The translations under genes were made by a program, and so were the position numbers. The notes beneath the pieces were generated by a model. That model saw only the letters and a list, made by a program, of their open reading frames with translations. It did not search any database and was not told the DNA's origin. A stretch of DNA of 64,000 nucleotides from Bactericera cockerelli (lineage: Eukaryota; Arthropoda; Insecta; Hemiptera; Triozidae), in the NCBI GenBank assembly GCA_024516035.1, contig CM044964.1:18605084-18669083 (forward strand). Direction: 5' to 3'. Shown piece after piece: positions 42,506-52,924 of the stretch (its first letter is position 1; the number at the start of each line of letters is the position of its first letter).

Positions 42506-42509
42506 TCTA

Positions 42510-42700
42510 TGTAAAAAAGTCTGGCTGGGGGACAATTAACAGGGAGTAGACCAGCAGTCTGTCTGGGGGATTAAACAGGGAGTAGACCAGATTGGCTTGG
42601 TTCTGGGGGCCCTTGTCAATTATTAGCCTCCTTGTAAAGACAGTGAGTAGAAGTGTCTGGCTACCATCGTTCACGATGACGCCACCCTCTATGATAATGA
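42510..42700 (-). repeat. Dispersed repeat family U, copy 2
   Basis: This is the reverse complement of the copy at 1124-1285: AAGTCTGGCTGGGGGACAAT, GCTTGGTTCTGGGGGCCCTT, TTATTAGCCTCCTTGTAAAG, TGTCTGGCTACCATCGTTCA, CGATGACGCCACCCTCTATG. It contains an internal duplication (AACAGGGAGTAGACCAG occurs twice, about 42538 and 42574) that is absent from copy 1. Confidence 0.6.
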
Positions 42701-42959
42701 TGTAAAAAAATCTCACCCAGAATATCTCACATTTTCTCGTTTTTCATCCTTCCCTCTCTCTCTCCACTTTCTCTTTTTCGCGTTGTATCACACCAGGACC
42801 TGATCATCAATCTTTCTCTTTTCCTTTTTTCGATTATCCTTTCCTTATACTTTTCATATTCCTGGTATTAATTCCTCTTCTATTACTGAATGGTCGTGAC
42901 CATTAGCAACATGATTCGTAGTTCAACTCTATAACCCTAAAAACAAAGTAGTCAAAGTT

Positions 42960-43174
42960 TTGGGTTTAACGTCGCTTTCAACTGAACTGGTCATATCACG
43001 ACGGGGGTGTTACTCTTTATCCGCAGAAAATTCTCAAACCTGCAGCCCACATTAACCTCACCCAGCCTGGGTGGGGCCGAATGCCAGCATCACGAAGTCT
43101 TCACCTCGCTGGCCGTTGCTTAACTTCGGTGGTACTATGAGAACCGGTGCATTCAACGCGCCATCGACGCTGGC
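42960..43174 (-). mobile_element. 5S-rRNA-derived SINE, copy S8
   Basis: On the minus strand the head reads GCCAGCGTCGATGGCGCGTT, GAATGCACCGGTTCTC, TACCACCGAAGTTAAGCAAC, GGCCAGCGAGGTGAAGACTT, CGTGATGCTGGCATTCGGCC. The body is CACCCAGGCTGGGTGAGGTT, AATGTGGGCTGCAGGTTTGA, ACACCCCCGTCGTGATATGA, CCAGTTCAGTTGAAAGCGAC, GTTAAACCCA. This is the full-length form of the ACTTCGTGATG subfamily. The 5S-like box C is no longer present, which raises the question of how it would be transcribed. Confidence 0.85.
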
Positions 43175-43179
43175 TAAGT

Positions 43180-43545
43180 GAAACTTAAAAGAAGGAGCCA
43201 GCCCTTTCTCATGCATCAGGAAAAAGACCTTTGTTTCAACTTCCGAGTTTTGGCGAGATTTTCCAATGTCACTCGTCTGTCCCTCGGAGGAGATGTTCTA
43301 ATAAAAATAGATGACTTGCGGAAATGCATCAGCGAAGGAGTTTGTTATTTATAGACTTCTGCTGACCATCAGGATATACTCTATGTACAGCAGGGGTGGA
43401 AAATAGCAAAATCTAAGAGTGAGGAAAATGTTCTTTGAGCTTAAAATCTTAATTCGTCTTTGCTGAAACGCGTTAGCATTAATTAGGGAATCTTACATCT
43501 AAAATGCGATTCTATTGGCTGAAATTTTCGGTAAGTATTCGAACC
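43180..43545. other. Unassigned sequence
   Basis: I see no gene or repeat copy between SINE S8 and the 23-bp tandem array. Confidence 0.4.
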
Positions 43546-43548
43546 TTT

Positions 43549-43885
43549 TAGCTATATCAGCTAATCTATAGTTTTTTATATCTATTAGCTAATCTTAAAG
43601 TTTTTATATCAGCTAATCTATGGTTTTTTATATCTATTAGCTAATCTATAGTTTTTATACCTATTAGCTAATCTATAGTTCTTATATCAGCTTATCTATA
43701 GCTTTTATATCAGCTAATCTATAGTTTTTATATCAGCTAATCTATAGCTTTTGTATCAGCTAATCTATAGCTTTTATATCATCTAATCTATAGATTTTAT
43801 ATAGGTAATCTATAGCTTTTATATAGGTAATCTATAGCTTTTATATCAGCTAATCTTTAGCTTTTATATTAGCTGATATAAAAAG
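43549..43885 (+). repeat. Tandem repeat with a unit of about 23 bp
   Basis: About 14 imperfect units of the form AGCTAATCTATAG + TTTTTATATC, with variants CTATTAGCTAATC and ATAGGTAATCTATAGC. Unit length drifts by 1-3 bp through T-run slippage. The unit is AT-rich, and AGCTAATCTATAG followed by TATATCAGCT makes it partly self-complementary. The array is non-coding. Confidence 0.85.
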
Positions 43886-44325
43886 CATCTGAGCTCTTCA
43901 AATGGGACATCTAGGGCTATTTGAAGATCTACGATCTGCTCTCGTTTTTTATTATTTTACTTTAATAATAGGTTTAGGTAGAGGTACCAAAGAAAATGAT
44001 GAACTTCTCAAAATCCAATTTGATCCGCCACGCTCAACACTGAAGGTTCTGAATTTTAAACTAATTAATCATCTCTCCGGGTGACATTTTCCTTCATAAT
44101 TCATGAATCTGCACCAGCTTTTAGAAATCATCCTTCACGGTTTTGTCCTTCATAATGCAAAAAAAAAAACTCATAAACTCTCTCTGGATCAAGACCTTGT
44201 TCTCAATTAAATATGCATTTTTTCCGTTGAGATTTTCAAAAAAGAAAAACTTAATAGTTCATTTTTTATAAGATTCTTCTTCTTTTATAAGATTCATATT
44301 CTTCATTAGTGCATATTCTTCATTA
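43886..44325. other. Unassigned sequence
   Basis: I see no gene. A short duplication (TTTATAAGATTC, CATATTCTTCATTA) lies at 44266-44326, next to the SINE. Confidence 0.4.
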
Positions 44326-44329
44326 TGCC

Positions 44330-44562
44330 AGCCTCCGTGGCGTAACGGTTGTGACTACTGCCCGCAGTCCAGAGATCCTGTGTTCGATTCCTGGTTGGAG
44401 CAGACTTTTCACACAGAAAATTCTGTTCCCTCCAAACATGTGAGGCTTGCAATCCTCAAATGTTCGGAGTGAGGTTAATGTGGGTAGCTGGTACGATTCC
44501 CAGCGAATGGAGGGTAAAACCCCCGTTATGTCTACCTCAAGTCAAGACGTTAAAACCAAATA
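44330..44562 (+). mobile_element. Hybrid SINE: tRNA head joined to the 5S-SINE 3' body
   Basis: The head is a well-formed tRNA-like sequence: GCCTCCGTGGCGTAACGGTT, GTGACTACTGCCCGCAGTCC, GATCCTGTGTTCGATTCCTG, GTTGGAGCA, with A- and B-box motifs. From about 44465 the sequence becomes the 3' body otherwise attached to the 5S head: GAGTGAGGTTAATGTGGGTA, GCTGGTACGATTCCCAGCGA, ATGGAGGGTAAAACCCCCGT, then AGACGTTAAAACC. The middle (about 44403-44460) is not shared with the 5S SINEs. It therefore combines two Pol III element types in one unit. Confidence 0.72.
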
Positions 44563-44749
44563 GAATCAATGCACATGAAAGGAGCCTAAAGACATTTTAT
44601 GTGGGCGTCCATATATATTATAATCCTCTCACTACCGTGATTTAGGTATCAATACCTATCTCACGGACACGGAATTATTATTAGTGTGGACGGAGAGCAT
44701 GCATATATTTGAAATGGTTAGGTACTTACCTAAACCATGTTTTGGAACT

Positions 44750-44893
44750 GACCTCAGTAGCTTGATCGATAAGGCGGCGGACTTGTAACCAGGTCGGTGG
44801 TTCAAGTTCCAAATTAAGAAAAGGATTAGTAAAAATACCTAGTTTGAGTAGTTGTGACATCATGTAAGTGATGAACACAAATATGATAATTTC
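44750..44893 (+). mobile_element. tRNA-headed SINE, family A
   Basis: GACCTCAGTAGCTTGATCGA, TAAGGCGGCGGACTTGTAAC, CAGGTCGGTGGTTCAAGTTC is a near-consensus head with both Pol III boxes. The body reads GATTAGTAAAAATACCTAGT, TTGAGTAGTTGTGACATCAT, GTAAGTGATGAACACAAATA, TGATAA. Confidence 0.7.
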
Positions 44894-45425
44894 AACTACT
44901 ATATTTTGGATAAGATTCGCATAGAATTTTGAGCCGAACTTTATCATATTTTACACGGTTTAGTTTTACAATAATGTTTGCAAAATATTGTTTATTCAAT
45001 ATAGGTTACAAAGCCAATCTATTTTGAAGTAATTTTGGTAGTCAATTTATTTTGAAATAATATTTAAAAAAAAAAACTTGAATTTCATTTCTGCCTCTAA
45101 AACTCGAGAACCAAAGGTCGGATTGAGCTGAAATTTTGTGTTATTACAGAAGTTTGAATAAAACCTTTAAAAATTTCTGTTGGGACTTGTAAAATCGTAG
45201 ATTTATACATACCTACACATGTAAATCGCAAATTTACATGCGTATGTATAAGTTTTATACGCATTTAGTCAAATGTAAGTTTGATAATTAGACTGGATAT
45301 TTTAAATTTCTTTTTCATGGACTTCTAATAGGTACATCATATTCTTAAGTTCAAAATATTACAGTTCATTATCTTCAGAAAACAACATAAGAAATAGGTC
45401 AGCGATTGCATTCTTTTGAATCAAA
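44894..45425. other. Unassigned, with a copy of repeat E
   Basis: At 45097-45150, AACTCGAGAACCAAAGGTCG, GATTGAGCTGAAATTTTGTG matches repeat E at 40795. Nothing else is recognisable. Confidence 0.45.
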
Positions 45426-45429
45426 ATCT

Positions 45430-45466
45430 TCTTTCTTCTCTCTCTCTCTCTCTCTCTTCTCTCTCT

Positions 45467-45522
<56 letters not shown>

Positions 45523-45540
45523 TCACTCTCTTTCTCTCGT
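45430..45540 (+). repeat. CT microsatellite
   Basis: A long (CT)n tract with TTCTCT interruptions. The Arg/Glu frame on the minus strand is a repeat artefact. Confidence 0.85.
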
Positions 45541-45544
45541 CCTT

Positions 45545-46451
45545 CAAAACTCAAGATGAAGAAAAGAATACCAAAATTTGTTTAATCCTCGAGATTTGGG
45601 GCACGTTATTTTTCCTTCATTCACTCGGGCTCCGGTGATGTAGAAGATTAGAAGGACCTTTTCTTGATGGACCGCACTTTTGTAAAGAGGACTTAAGATA
45701 GCGGCTTTTATTGAGTGCCCAGAAGTAAATGAAACCACTGGATTACCTATTCAAAGGCATCGAGGCTGGAGGGATTATGGAAATATCAACTTTTTTTGAG
45801 ACAGATTCCAAAAAATGTAGTAAAAAAGTAATGCATTTTTTGTGTTTCATTTTCTTTCTTTGAAATATCAATGAAGATTTTCAATGAAATGATCATGAAC
45901 ATGTTTCAACAGTATTGAATAACTTATTCTTGGTATTTAAGCTTCTTAGGTAGTTTTTCACAAAGAACTGTACATTGTATAAATTTATTAATGGCCCGTT
46001 TTCTAAATAAGGGCTTACCACACAGAAAGTACCCCATACTTTTTGGTCAAGGAGACTACTAGGTTCATGGATAAGGAGTCTTATTTCGCTTTCTAGTCAC
46101 ATGGGGTTCGATTCCCGCGCAGGGCAGATTTATCTGAGAGAACATTTTTTGTAATAGGTTTTTTGCCTTTTTTAAATGGGTAGATTTTTTTTTAAAAAAT
46201 TTATTTCTTTGTGATTTACAATTGACAATATACAAAGCTCTTGCTATAAGTTATATTAAACTAGCTTCTGAGACAGTTGGGTGCTTGCTGTACCACAGTT
46301 TCTACCAGAGAAAGTCACATAGAAAGTAGGTTTAGTTCAATTTCATTTTTAGAGGATTCAAACACTGAATTACCTAAAATAACTTTGAATTCCTAAAAAA
46401 AGTTTGAATACCTAAAAAAAATCTAATTTAAAACATGACGGGGGTAAAAGT

Positions 46452-46488
<37 letters not shown>

Positions 46489-46815
46489 ACTGAATGTCTC
46501 ATAACATGCAAGACCAGTTTTTGTACCTAAACCTATCCCACTCACCAAACTCTTTGCTAAGTCTTCTTGAAACCCCAAAATAAAGCCATTCAAAAAGTGA
46601 GTGTAAGAAATGATCAAATAAAGCTCAGTGAAAATTGCTTGGTCATGGTTCTTGAAAATTTCGGGGTGGGCATCACTGCTTGAATATGAAATTGAATATA
46701 AAAATGATTAGTGTGGATATTCTATCTTTTTGGTACCCGCAAAATAAATTAACCCTTTGAATACAGCAATGATGAAGTGAGAACTTCTTTATCAACTGAC
46801 CGCAGTAAGGAGTTT
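45545..46815. other. Unassigned, with a tRNA-like scrap and a poly(A) run
   Basis: GGGGTTCGATTCCCGCGCAG at about 46106 is a B-box-like motif without a clear A box. A run of about 32 A residues at 46456-46487 has no recognised element 5' of it, although AAAACATGACGGGGGTAAAA just before it resembles the 5S-SINE end (ACGGGGGT in reverse orientation). No gene is seen. Confidence 0.4.
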
Positions 46816-46820
46816 CTGTA

Positions 46821-47080
46821 TAGTAGACGAGATGTAGCATGTCATATGAGCCTCCCCTTTGGCGCCGAGTAAGGATACCAAAGAGGGGAAATGTGCGGTG
46901 GCTCTAGGTTTACAAATCTACCTTAAGAATGTATTTTTCTCTTTCTCTAACAACTTGGACAAGGGTGCGAATTAAGGTATAAAAAAAACAATAGAGGCTC
47001 ATGATGTCTCAAGCCGCATGTTCATAAAATCGTACACTGCGCATCCATGATTCATATGACATGCTAGATCTTGTCTACTA
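46821..47080. mobile_element. MITE with 29-bp terminal inverted repeats
   Basis: The left end starts TAGTAGACGAGATGTAGCAT and runs to 46849. The right end (47052-47080) is its reverse complement with 2 mismatches in 29. TA dinucleotides flank both ends (46819-46820 and 47081-47082), as for Tc1/mariner-type insertion. The 260-bp interior has no coding capacity. This is a single copy in the window. Confidence 0.72.
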
Positions 47081-47084
47081 TACT

Positions 47085-48165
47085 TGAGTACTGGACGATT
47101 AATTTGGCTTTCGTTTTTCTGTCTGTTCCTCGATATCTCCAGACCGGATACCTAGTTCAATATTGTTGAAATATAATATAGGGATCTACCATCATTGTGG
47201 TCCTAGAGTTTTGCGTATTGTTTTTGGGCCGACTTTGACTTTCCAAAGGGTTAACCCGACCCTGAAGATACCAATGATAAGCAAAGGCACGTTCACAGTA
47301 TTCCTCTTCACCCAATTCTCCCCGTGTCCTTGAAGAACGTCCTTTGATATCTCCTTTCCAAATCACTTTTAAATACACAACGGATTTCGGTTCCACGAAC
47401 AATTGAATTTTTTAACACTATTCACCAATAATTTCTCCAAATCTGTATACAAATAAAATTATCTTCATCTTTTACAAATGAAATATTAAAAAATATTTAG
47501 CCCCGACGCCTGCTACATAATAAAGTGATCAATCATAAAACTTCCACCCAACTTGACAGCCGTCTTTATGCGTGCTGAATTTTTGATTTCTAAAAAATGA
47601 TATGCGTTTGGTTTTGCTTTTGAAAGGAAAGGTCTTTTTTTATGAAGAAAAACAGTAAAGAAGAGTGAATGGTTTTCAATTGTAAGACGTAGTGTGGGTT
47701 CCATCGTATTCCCCTCGTATTTTAAAAAGAAAAAGTAAATAAAATAATATTCATAAACTATTGAGCATTGATTTCTGGCCATCGTTTTGGCACTAGGTTT
47801 CTAATCTCTGCTGTGGGTACCTATATCAGGAACTAGAGAGATTTTTTCTATTTCGACGGGGTACAAGCTTGCAATGTGAGAATTATTGTGTATGATACGG
47901 TATGATACCAAACGGTTACAGTACCTAATAAACAGGATATTGTAAACTTGTATTTGGAGATTGGCTTAGCCTAGCTCATACGCGCCATCTTGTCTATCAA
48001 GCTACCAGCATAATTTAACAAGAGGGCCGGTCAACTCTCAACTAAAATAAATTGGATATGGGCTTATGGGGCTTTTTCAAGTATTTTTTAATATATAAAA
48101 ATAAACTAATTTATTTTTTAATGCTTATTTATATATTGCCCTGCTCCCTCTGGACATCGAGACAA
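47085..48165. other. Unassigned sequence
   Basis: I see no gene. Short open frames on the minus strand (47157-47402 and 47513-47782) carry no known motif. Confidence 0.4.
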
Positions 48166-48167
48166 TA

Positions 48168-48206
<39 letters not shown>

Positions 48207-48207
48207 T
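48168..48207 (+). repeat. CT microsatellite
   Basis: A (CT)n run ending CTCTTCACC, non-coding. Confidence 0.85.
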
Positions 48208-48209
48208 CA

Positions 48210-48543
48210 CCATCAGTCTATTGAGTGAGAGTTGAAAGGGAGAGACCGTATACTGAGATGAGGGTATAAAGTTTCGGAGGGTCAGTATAATTGTTTTTTA
48301 TGATTCGAGGGTGTACACAATCTCGGTGGCGTTGAATTCAGGCCTGTTGAACTTTTTCTTACCGAATTCCGGCCCAAAATGCTAGGCTAAAATACCGAGT
48401 ACCGGACCAATTGCGGAGCTACCTGAAATATTAATAGGTGTATACCGAATTGAGGCCTGCTCGACATTTTTTCTTAGTAGTATCCACAGTAAAAATTATA
48501 ACAGAAAAATTCACATTTGTAAAAGAAGCTCTTTTTTTTAATG
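48210..48543. other. Unassigned, with an internal duplication
   Basis: GTTGAATTCAGGCCTGTTGA, ACTTTTTCTTA (48332) and CCGAATTGAGGCCTGCTCGA, CATTTTTTCTTA (48447) are diverged direct copies about 115 bp apart. No gene is seen. Confidence 0.45.
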
Positions 48544-49450
48544 CAGGGTTAGGCAAATACTTATAAGGCCATGCCTCGGGCGTAGAATAGGGTTAGGAAA
48601 AATACATATCGGGGCCATGACTTTGGTGTATAGTAGTGTTAGGAAAAATATATATCAGGGCCATTACTGTGGTGTATAGTAGGGTTAGGAAAAAATATAT
48701 ATCAGGGCCATTACTGTGGTGTATAGTAGGGTCAGGAAAATCACATAGAAGGCCATGCCTCGGGCGTAGAATAGGGTTAGGAAAATTACATGTCAGGGCC
48801 ATTACTTTGGTGTATATTAGGGTTAGGAAAATTACATGTCAGGGCCATTACTTTGGTGTATATTAGGGTTAGGAAAATTACATGTCAGGGCCATTACTTT
48901 GGTGTATAGTAGGGTTAGGAAAATTACATGTCAGGGCCATTACTTTGGTGTATAGTAGGGTTAGGAAAATTACATGTCAGGGCCATTACTTTGGTGTATA
49001 TTAGGGTTAGGAAAATTACATGTCAGGGCCATTACTTTGGTGTATAGTAGGGTTAGGAAAATTACATGTCAGGGCCATTACTTTGGTGTATATTAGGGTT
49101 AGGAAAATTACATGTCAGGGCCATTACTTTGGTGTATAGTAGGGTTCGGAAAATTACGAATTAGGGCCATTACTTTGGTGTATAGTAAGGTTAGGAAAAC
49201 CACATAGAAGGCCATGCCTCAGGTTCATTTATTTATTATTTAGAAACTCTTTATTAGTAGGTAGAACATTACAGACAAATAATGGTAAAAATTAAATATA
49301 AAAATTGACAATATTAATAATATAAACAAGAAAAAAAAAACAAAATATTTACATAATATATGTCCTAACTAAAGGGCGGGGTTATTGCCTATGGAAATCT
49401 CTTCCACCCAACCCTTAGTTCATTAGTAGTAGGGTTAGGAAAACTAGTGA
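48544..49450 (+). repeat. 46-bp minisatellite with telomere-like core
   Basis: About 15 units, each centred on TAGGGTTAGGAAAATTACAT, then GTCAGGGCCATTACTTTGGT and GTAT. Outer units at the left diverge (CATAGAAGGCCATGCCTCGG replaces the middle part); central units are nearly identical. The period is 46 bp. Each unit holds one TTAGG-like step, the insect telomere motif, but not in tandem as at a telomere. The array is interrupted at 49223-49424 by a LINE-tail insertion and ends with one more TAGTAGGGTTAGGAAAACTA. Open frames across it are artefacts. Confidence 0.88.
49230..49417 (-). mobile_element. LINE-type 3' tail inserted in the minisatellite, copy 4
   Basis: GTTCATT stands on both sides (49223-49229 and 49418-49424), a target-site duplication. 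On the minus strand the insert reads AAGGGTTGGGTGGAAGAGAT, GGCAATAACCCCGCCCTTTA, GTTAGGACATATATTATG and runs to ACTAATAAAGAGTTTCTAAA, TAATAAATAAA. The order is hairpin module, spacer and AATAAA-rich tail. It is the same unit as at 23945-24130. Confidence 0.7.
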
Positions 49451-51710
49451 ATATAGAGCCAGTGGACAGTTTGCTTGAAAAGAATCACCAAAAGAAAGGA
49501 GAACGAAAAATCAGAAAATTAATGATGCTGCGCTAAATCGGATAATTCATTCAAAAAATCAAACCGATCTCAGAGTTCACCAAAATCAGATAGGAGTTCC
49601 CTCAAACCCGGATCCAGGACTAGACGTATCAAACATCTTTCTGATCCGATGATCCTGATAGAATCTGAACATTTTCATTACAAAAAAAAAGGTTCAACCA
49701 GGGATGATGCAATCTAGATCCTGGGGGTTTTACTCTTTGTTGGAGACCTTTTGGGACCCTGCGTGCTGGCACGTGTTTTATAGAATTGTGTAATTTGAGT
49801 TATTATCTGGGCTGAAAACAGGAAGTCCCACTAGGACAACAGTTCATTTGCATTACAGGAAGGCTGTGAGTATGTTAGAGCAGGATCAGTTCAGCTTCGT
49901 ATGGCGTATTAGAGAGATGGCCGTGAAAAGAATCAGGTCATGCCTCCATTGAAGATGTCAATTTTGCATTTTTATATCGTAAGTATATATAGGTAGGCAC
50001 TGGGCAGTGTAGGCAACTATCTGCATAGTCATTATTAGATAGGTTCATAATATATGTCTATTAAGTTAGTATAAATTAGCTGCAGTCTCCTCACTATCGA
50101 ATATATTTTATCTGTCGGATCTAGAAATCTGGTGTATGAAGAAATTTAGAATACCAGCATCCAGCTGTATGTGATTGTTCATATTATAACAATACACTGC
50201 TAATCCTGCAAGAATGAGACTTAAGAGTCCCTTTACTCTCACAGACTATTATGTATATTTTTGACTTTGGCAGGTGTTTCCATTATAGGCACTGACCATT
50301 TTAGCAGGCTACTTTTGCAACTCCAATAAAACAAAACGAGCTTGTGAGAACACAAAAGCTAAGCTAAACATACCTAGTTCTATTTGGTCCCCTAATAGAC
50401 ACCGTGCACATAAACCTATAGGTACCATCTAGCGTCTGTAGAACAAACTCAAAAGTCTATGAACATCATAGAAATCGTAATACAAAATGGTAGCTCAAAA
50501 CCAAACCCTTTCATGAAACGTAATCAGACGTTTTTTTTCTGGATCAGAAAAAAAAAACACAAGTAAACCACACCTCACAGATCACTAGTGAAATATATGA
50601 AAGCCTAGATTCCATAAAAAAAACCACTTGGCCCAACCCAAAATGGAGAACCGTCTCGAAAATACGTGAACCCCTTTTATAATAATTCGATCGTTTTTTT
50701 ATCAGCATAAAAAAGAGCCCTTCATTTCTATGTAATGATTCAAATAAATCCATTACGTACCTCAACAAAACAAAAAGGATGTACCTACGTTTCAAAATGG
50801 AGTAGAATTTTTACATAAAAAATATTATTTAAAAAAAAACCTACTTCCTATTTTTTAAGTGGTTAATTTTTTCTATTAAAAAACCTCTCGAAACCTATTC
50901 ACTTCGCGGTGTATAAAAAAATTCTCAGAAACAACCCCTCAATTGAAAACAAGCCCTCATTCGCGCGTGCTCACATGATTTGTTAAAAAAAGGGGATGTA
51001 AAAAATATAAGTAATTGAACTCAAAAAAGAAAAAAAAACTTTATATCGGGAAAAGATGGTTGAAAAGGTTCTCACGCACGCGTTCATGAAGTGTGCTAAA
51101 AAATAATATTACAAAAAATACTACTTGAAAAAAATCATTACCCATTTCTCAAAAAAAAAAAAATAATAAGTTTAGTGTTGTTTTCTGGATAAGAAAAAGG
51201 GGGCCCAGGTTTCCCGTTATTATATGAATATGTAAATAATATATGGCAGGAGCAATATTTTTTCTATTTTTTGTCACAAAAGAGGGGGAGCTTCATATTT
51301 TTTTTTTTTTTTTTTGAAACGCGACCCTCTGCCAGGATCACTTCCGCGCGCGTGGATTATTTTCAAAAAACCAAAAATAGACAGAAAAAATAATAATAAA
51401 TTTACATAAGGATATAATGTGTAAAAAAAAATATTAAAAAATGGGGGATTTTTTTTTCTTCTAAATCCGTCCGTGGGTCCCCCTTGAGTATTTTAATTTC
51501 GGAGATATTATTACGACGGAAGTAAATGACAAGAATGTTCATGAGGGATAATGAGGGATTCGTACCCGCGGATGAGGGATGAGGGATGTTAGTGTCTTTG
51601 AGACCCTGCGCCAGCCACGTCACTGCCAGGAGTGCTTTCTCGAATTAGGTAGGTGCTTGAATTATATTTAAGAAATTCAAAAAAAAAAATATAGAGATAT
51701 ATATTATTCA
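49451..51710. other. Unassigned, A-rich from about 50520
   Basis: I see no gene. A-runs and T-runs are frequent at 50520-51320. A GATGAGGGAT-type short tandem lies at about 51548-51592. Open frames here are short and without motifs. Confidence 0.4.
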
Positions 51711-52250
51711 ATTATTGTTGATATTGGGTGGGACCGATAAAAAAATATAAAAAGTACTTACCTAGGGATATCTTCAATTATTGGTATTTCATAGCATTAG
51801 GTGGGACCGATAAAAAAATATATATAAAAAATACCTACCTAGGGATATCTTTAATTATTGGAATTTAGCATTGGGTGGGACCGATAAAAAATATAAAAAG
51901 TACCTACCTAGGGATATCTTCAATATTATTGGTATTCTAGCATTGGGTGGGACCGATAAAAAAATATATAAAAAGTACCTACCTAGGGATATCTCCAATT
52001 ATTGGTATTTTAGCATTGGGTGGGACCAATAAAAAAATATAAAAAGTACCTACCTAGGGATATCTTCAATTATTGGTATTTTAGCATTGGGTGGGACGAT
52101 AAAAAAATATAAAAAGTAACTACCTAGGGATATCTTCAATTATTGGTATTTTAGCATTGGTGGGACCGATAAATTTTTTTTAAAAAGTACCTACCTAGGG
52201 ATATCTTCCATTTAATTATTGGTATATTTTAGCATTGGGTGGGATTCGGA
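51711..52250 (+). repeat. Minisatellite with a unit of about 71 bp
   Basis: Seven to eight units begin ATTGGGTGGGACCGATAAAA, followed by AAATATAAAAAGTACCTACC, TAGGGATATCTTCAATTATT and GGTATTTTAGC. Unit length varies between about 69 and 76 bp, mainly through changes in A/T runs. The last unit runs into ATTGGGTGGGATTCGGATCC. The array is non-coding. Confidence 0.88.
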
Positions 52251-52379
52251 TCCTTGGATCACGGATTCACGAGTTCCGATTATTACAAGTCTGGCGACAT
52301 AACCATTTCTACAACCAATGCTTGGTAGCCGGACCTATCTTCCCATTTAGGATTAGGTAATAATAATGAACATTAGGGC

Positions 52380-52566
52380 CAGATTATGGAACAGGATTAA
52401 AGTTAAGATCAGCCAGACTGTCCCTCTCAGGCGAAAGTGTGCTGTGAATAGTTAGTTAAATTCAGATTTGGGACGGCTTATTTGTTACTTAACTTTAAGC
52501 TCTTTTAAATTTTTTGTCCTTAGTTCTCTAATTTGGCAGTATAAATAAGGCGATATTATTCTTTTT
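52380..52566 (+). mobile_element. Composite of a family M TIR end and a family B SINE tail
   Basis: 52380-52450 starts AGGGCCAGATTATGGAACAG, GATTAAAGTT and contains CAGACTGTCCCTCTCAGGCG, AAAGTGTGCTGTGAATAG, like one end of the family M MITEs; I see no matching right end. 52531-52560 (CTAATTTGGCAGTATAAATA, AGGCGATATTATT) matches the 3' tail of family B SINEs (GGTAGTATAAATAAGGCGAT, ATTATTATT). Confidence 0.5.
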
Positions 52567-52924
52567 TTTTAGGAGAAGGTAAGCCTGTAAGCCGGCGAGA
52601 AGGTTTTTTGACGTCTAAAAAGCTCTTCTTGGTTGTGTTTATATTATATCATTTATGTGTTGCCCTGGGACCGCCGTGTGGCATTACTTCAGGGGATATT
52701 ATTTTTATTAAAGGCTGAGTTTTTTATACTATATCCATTTTTGTGGATATTTTTTCTTCCTTAAAATGTATGGTTACTGCATGATTTTTTTTACAGTACA
52801 AAGTGTACATGTTCCGATGATCTATGCTACCTACACAGAGGTTTGGAATTGTTCAATATACATTATGACTGAAAAATGAAAATAACATTGCCTAACTACA
52901 TTTTACACATTTACAGATTTGAAA

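Noticed and set aside
44335..44405. A genuine tRNA gene
   Set aside because: It continues into a SINE body shared with other copies; better explained as a SINE head.
48544..49226. Interstitial telomere repeat
   Set aside because: TTAGG steps occur once per 46-bp unit, not in direct tandem as in a real telomeric array.
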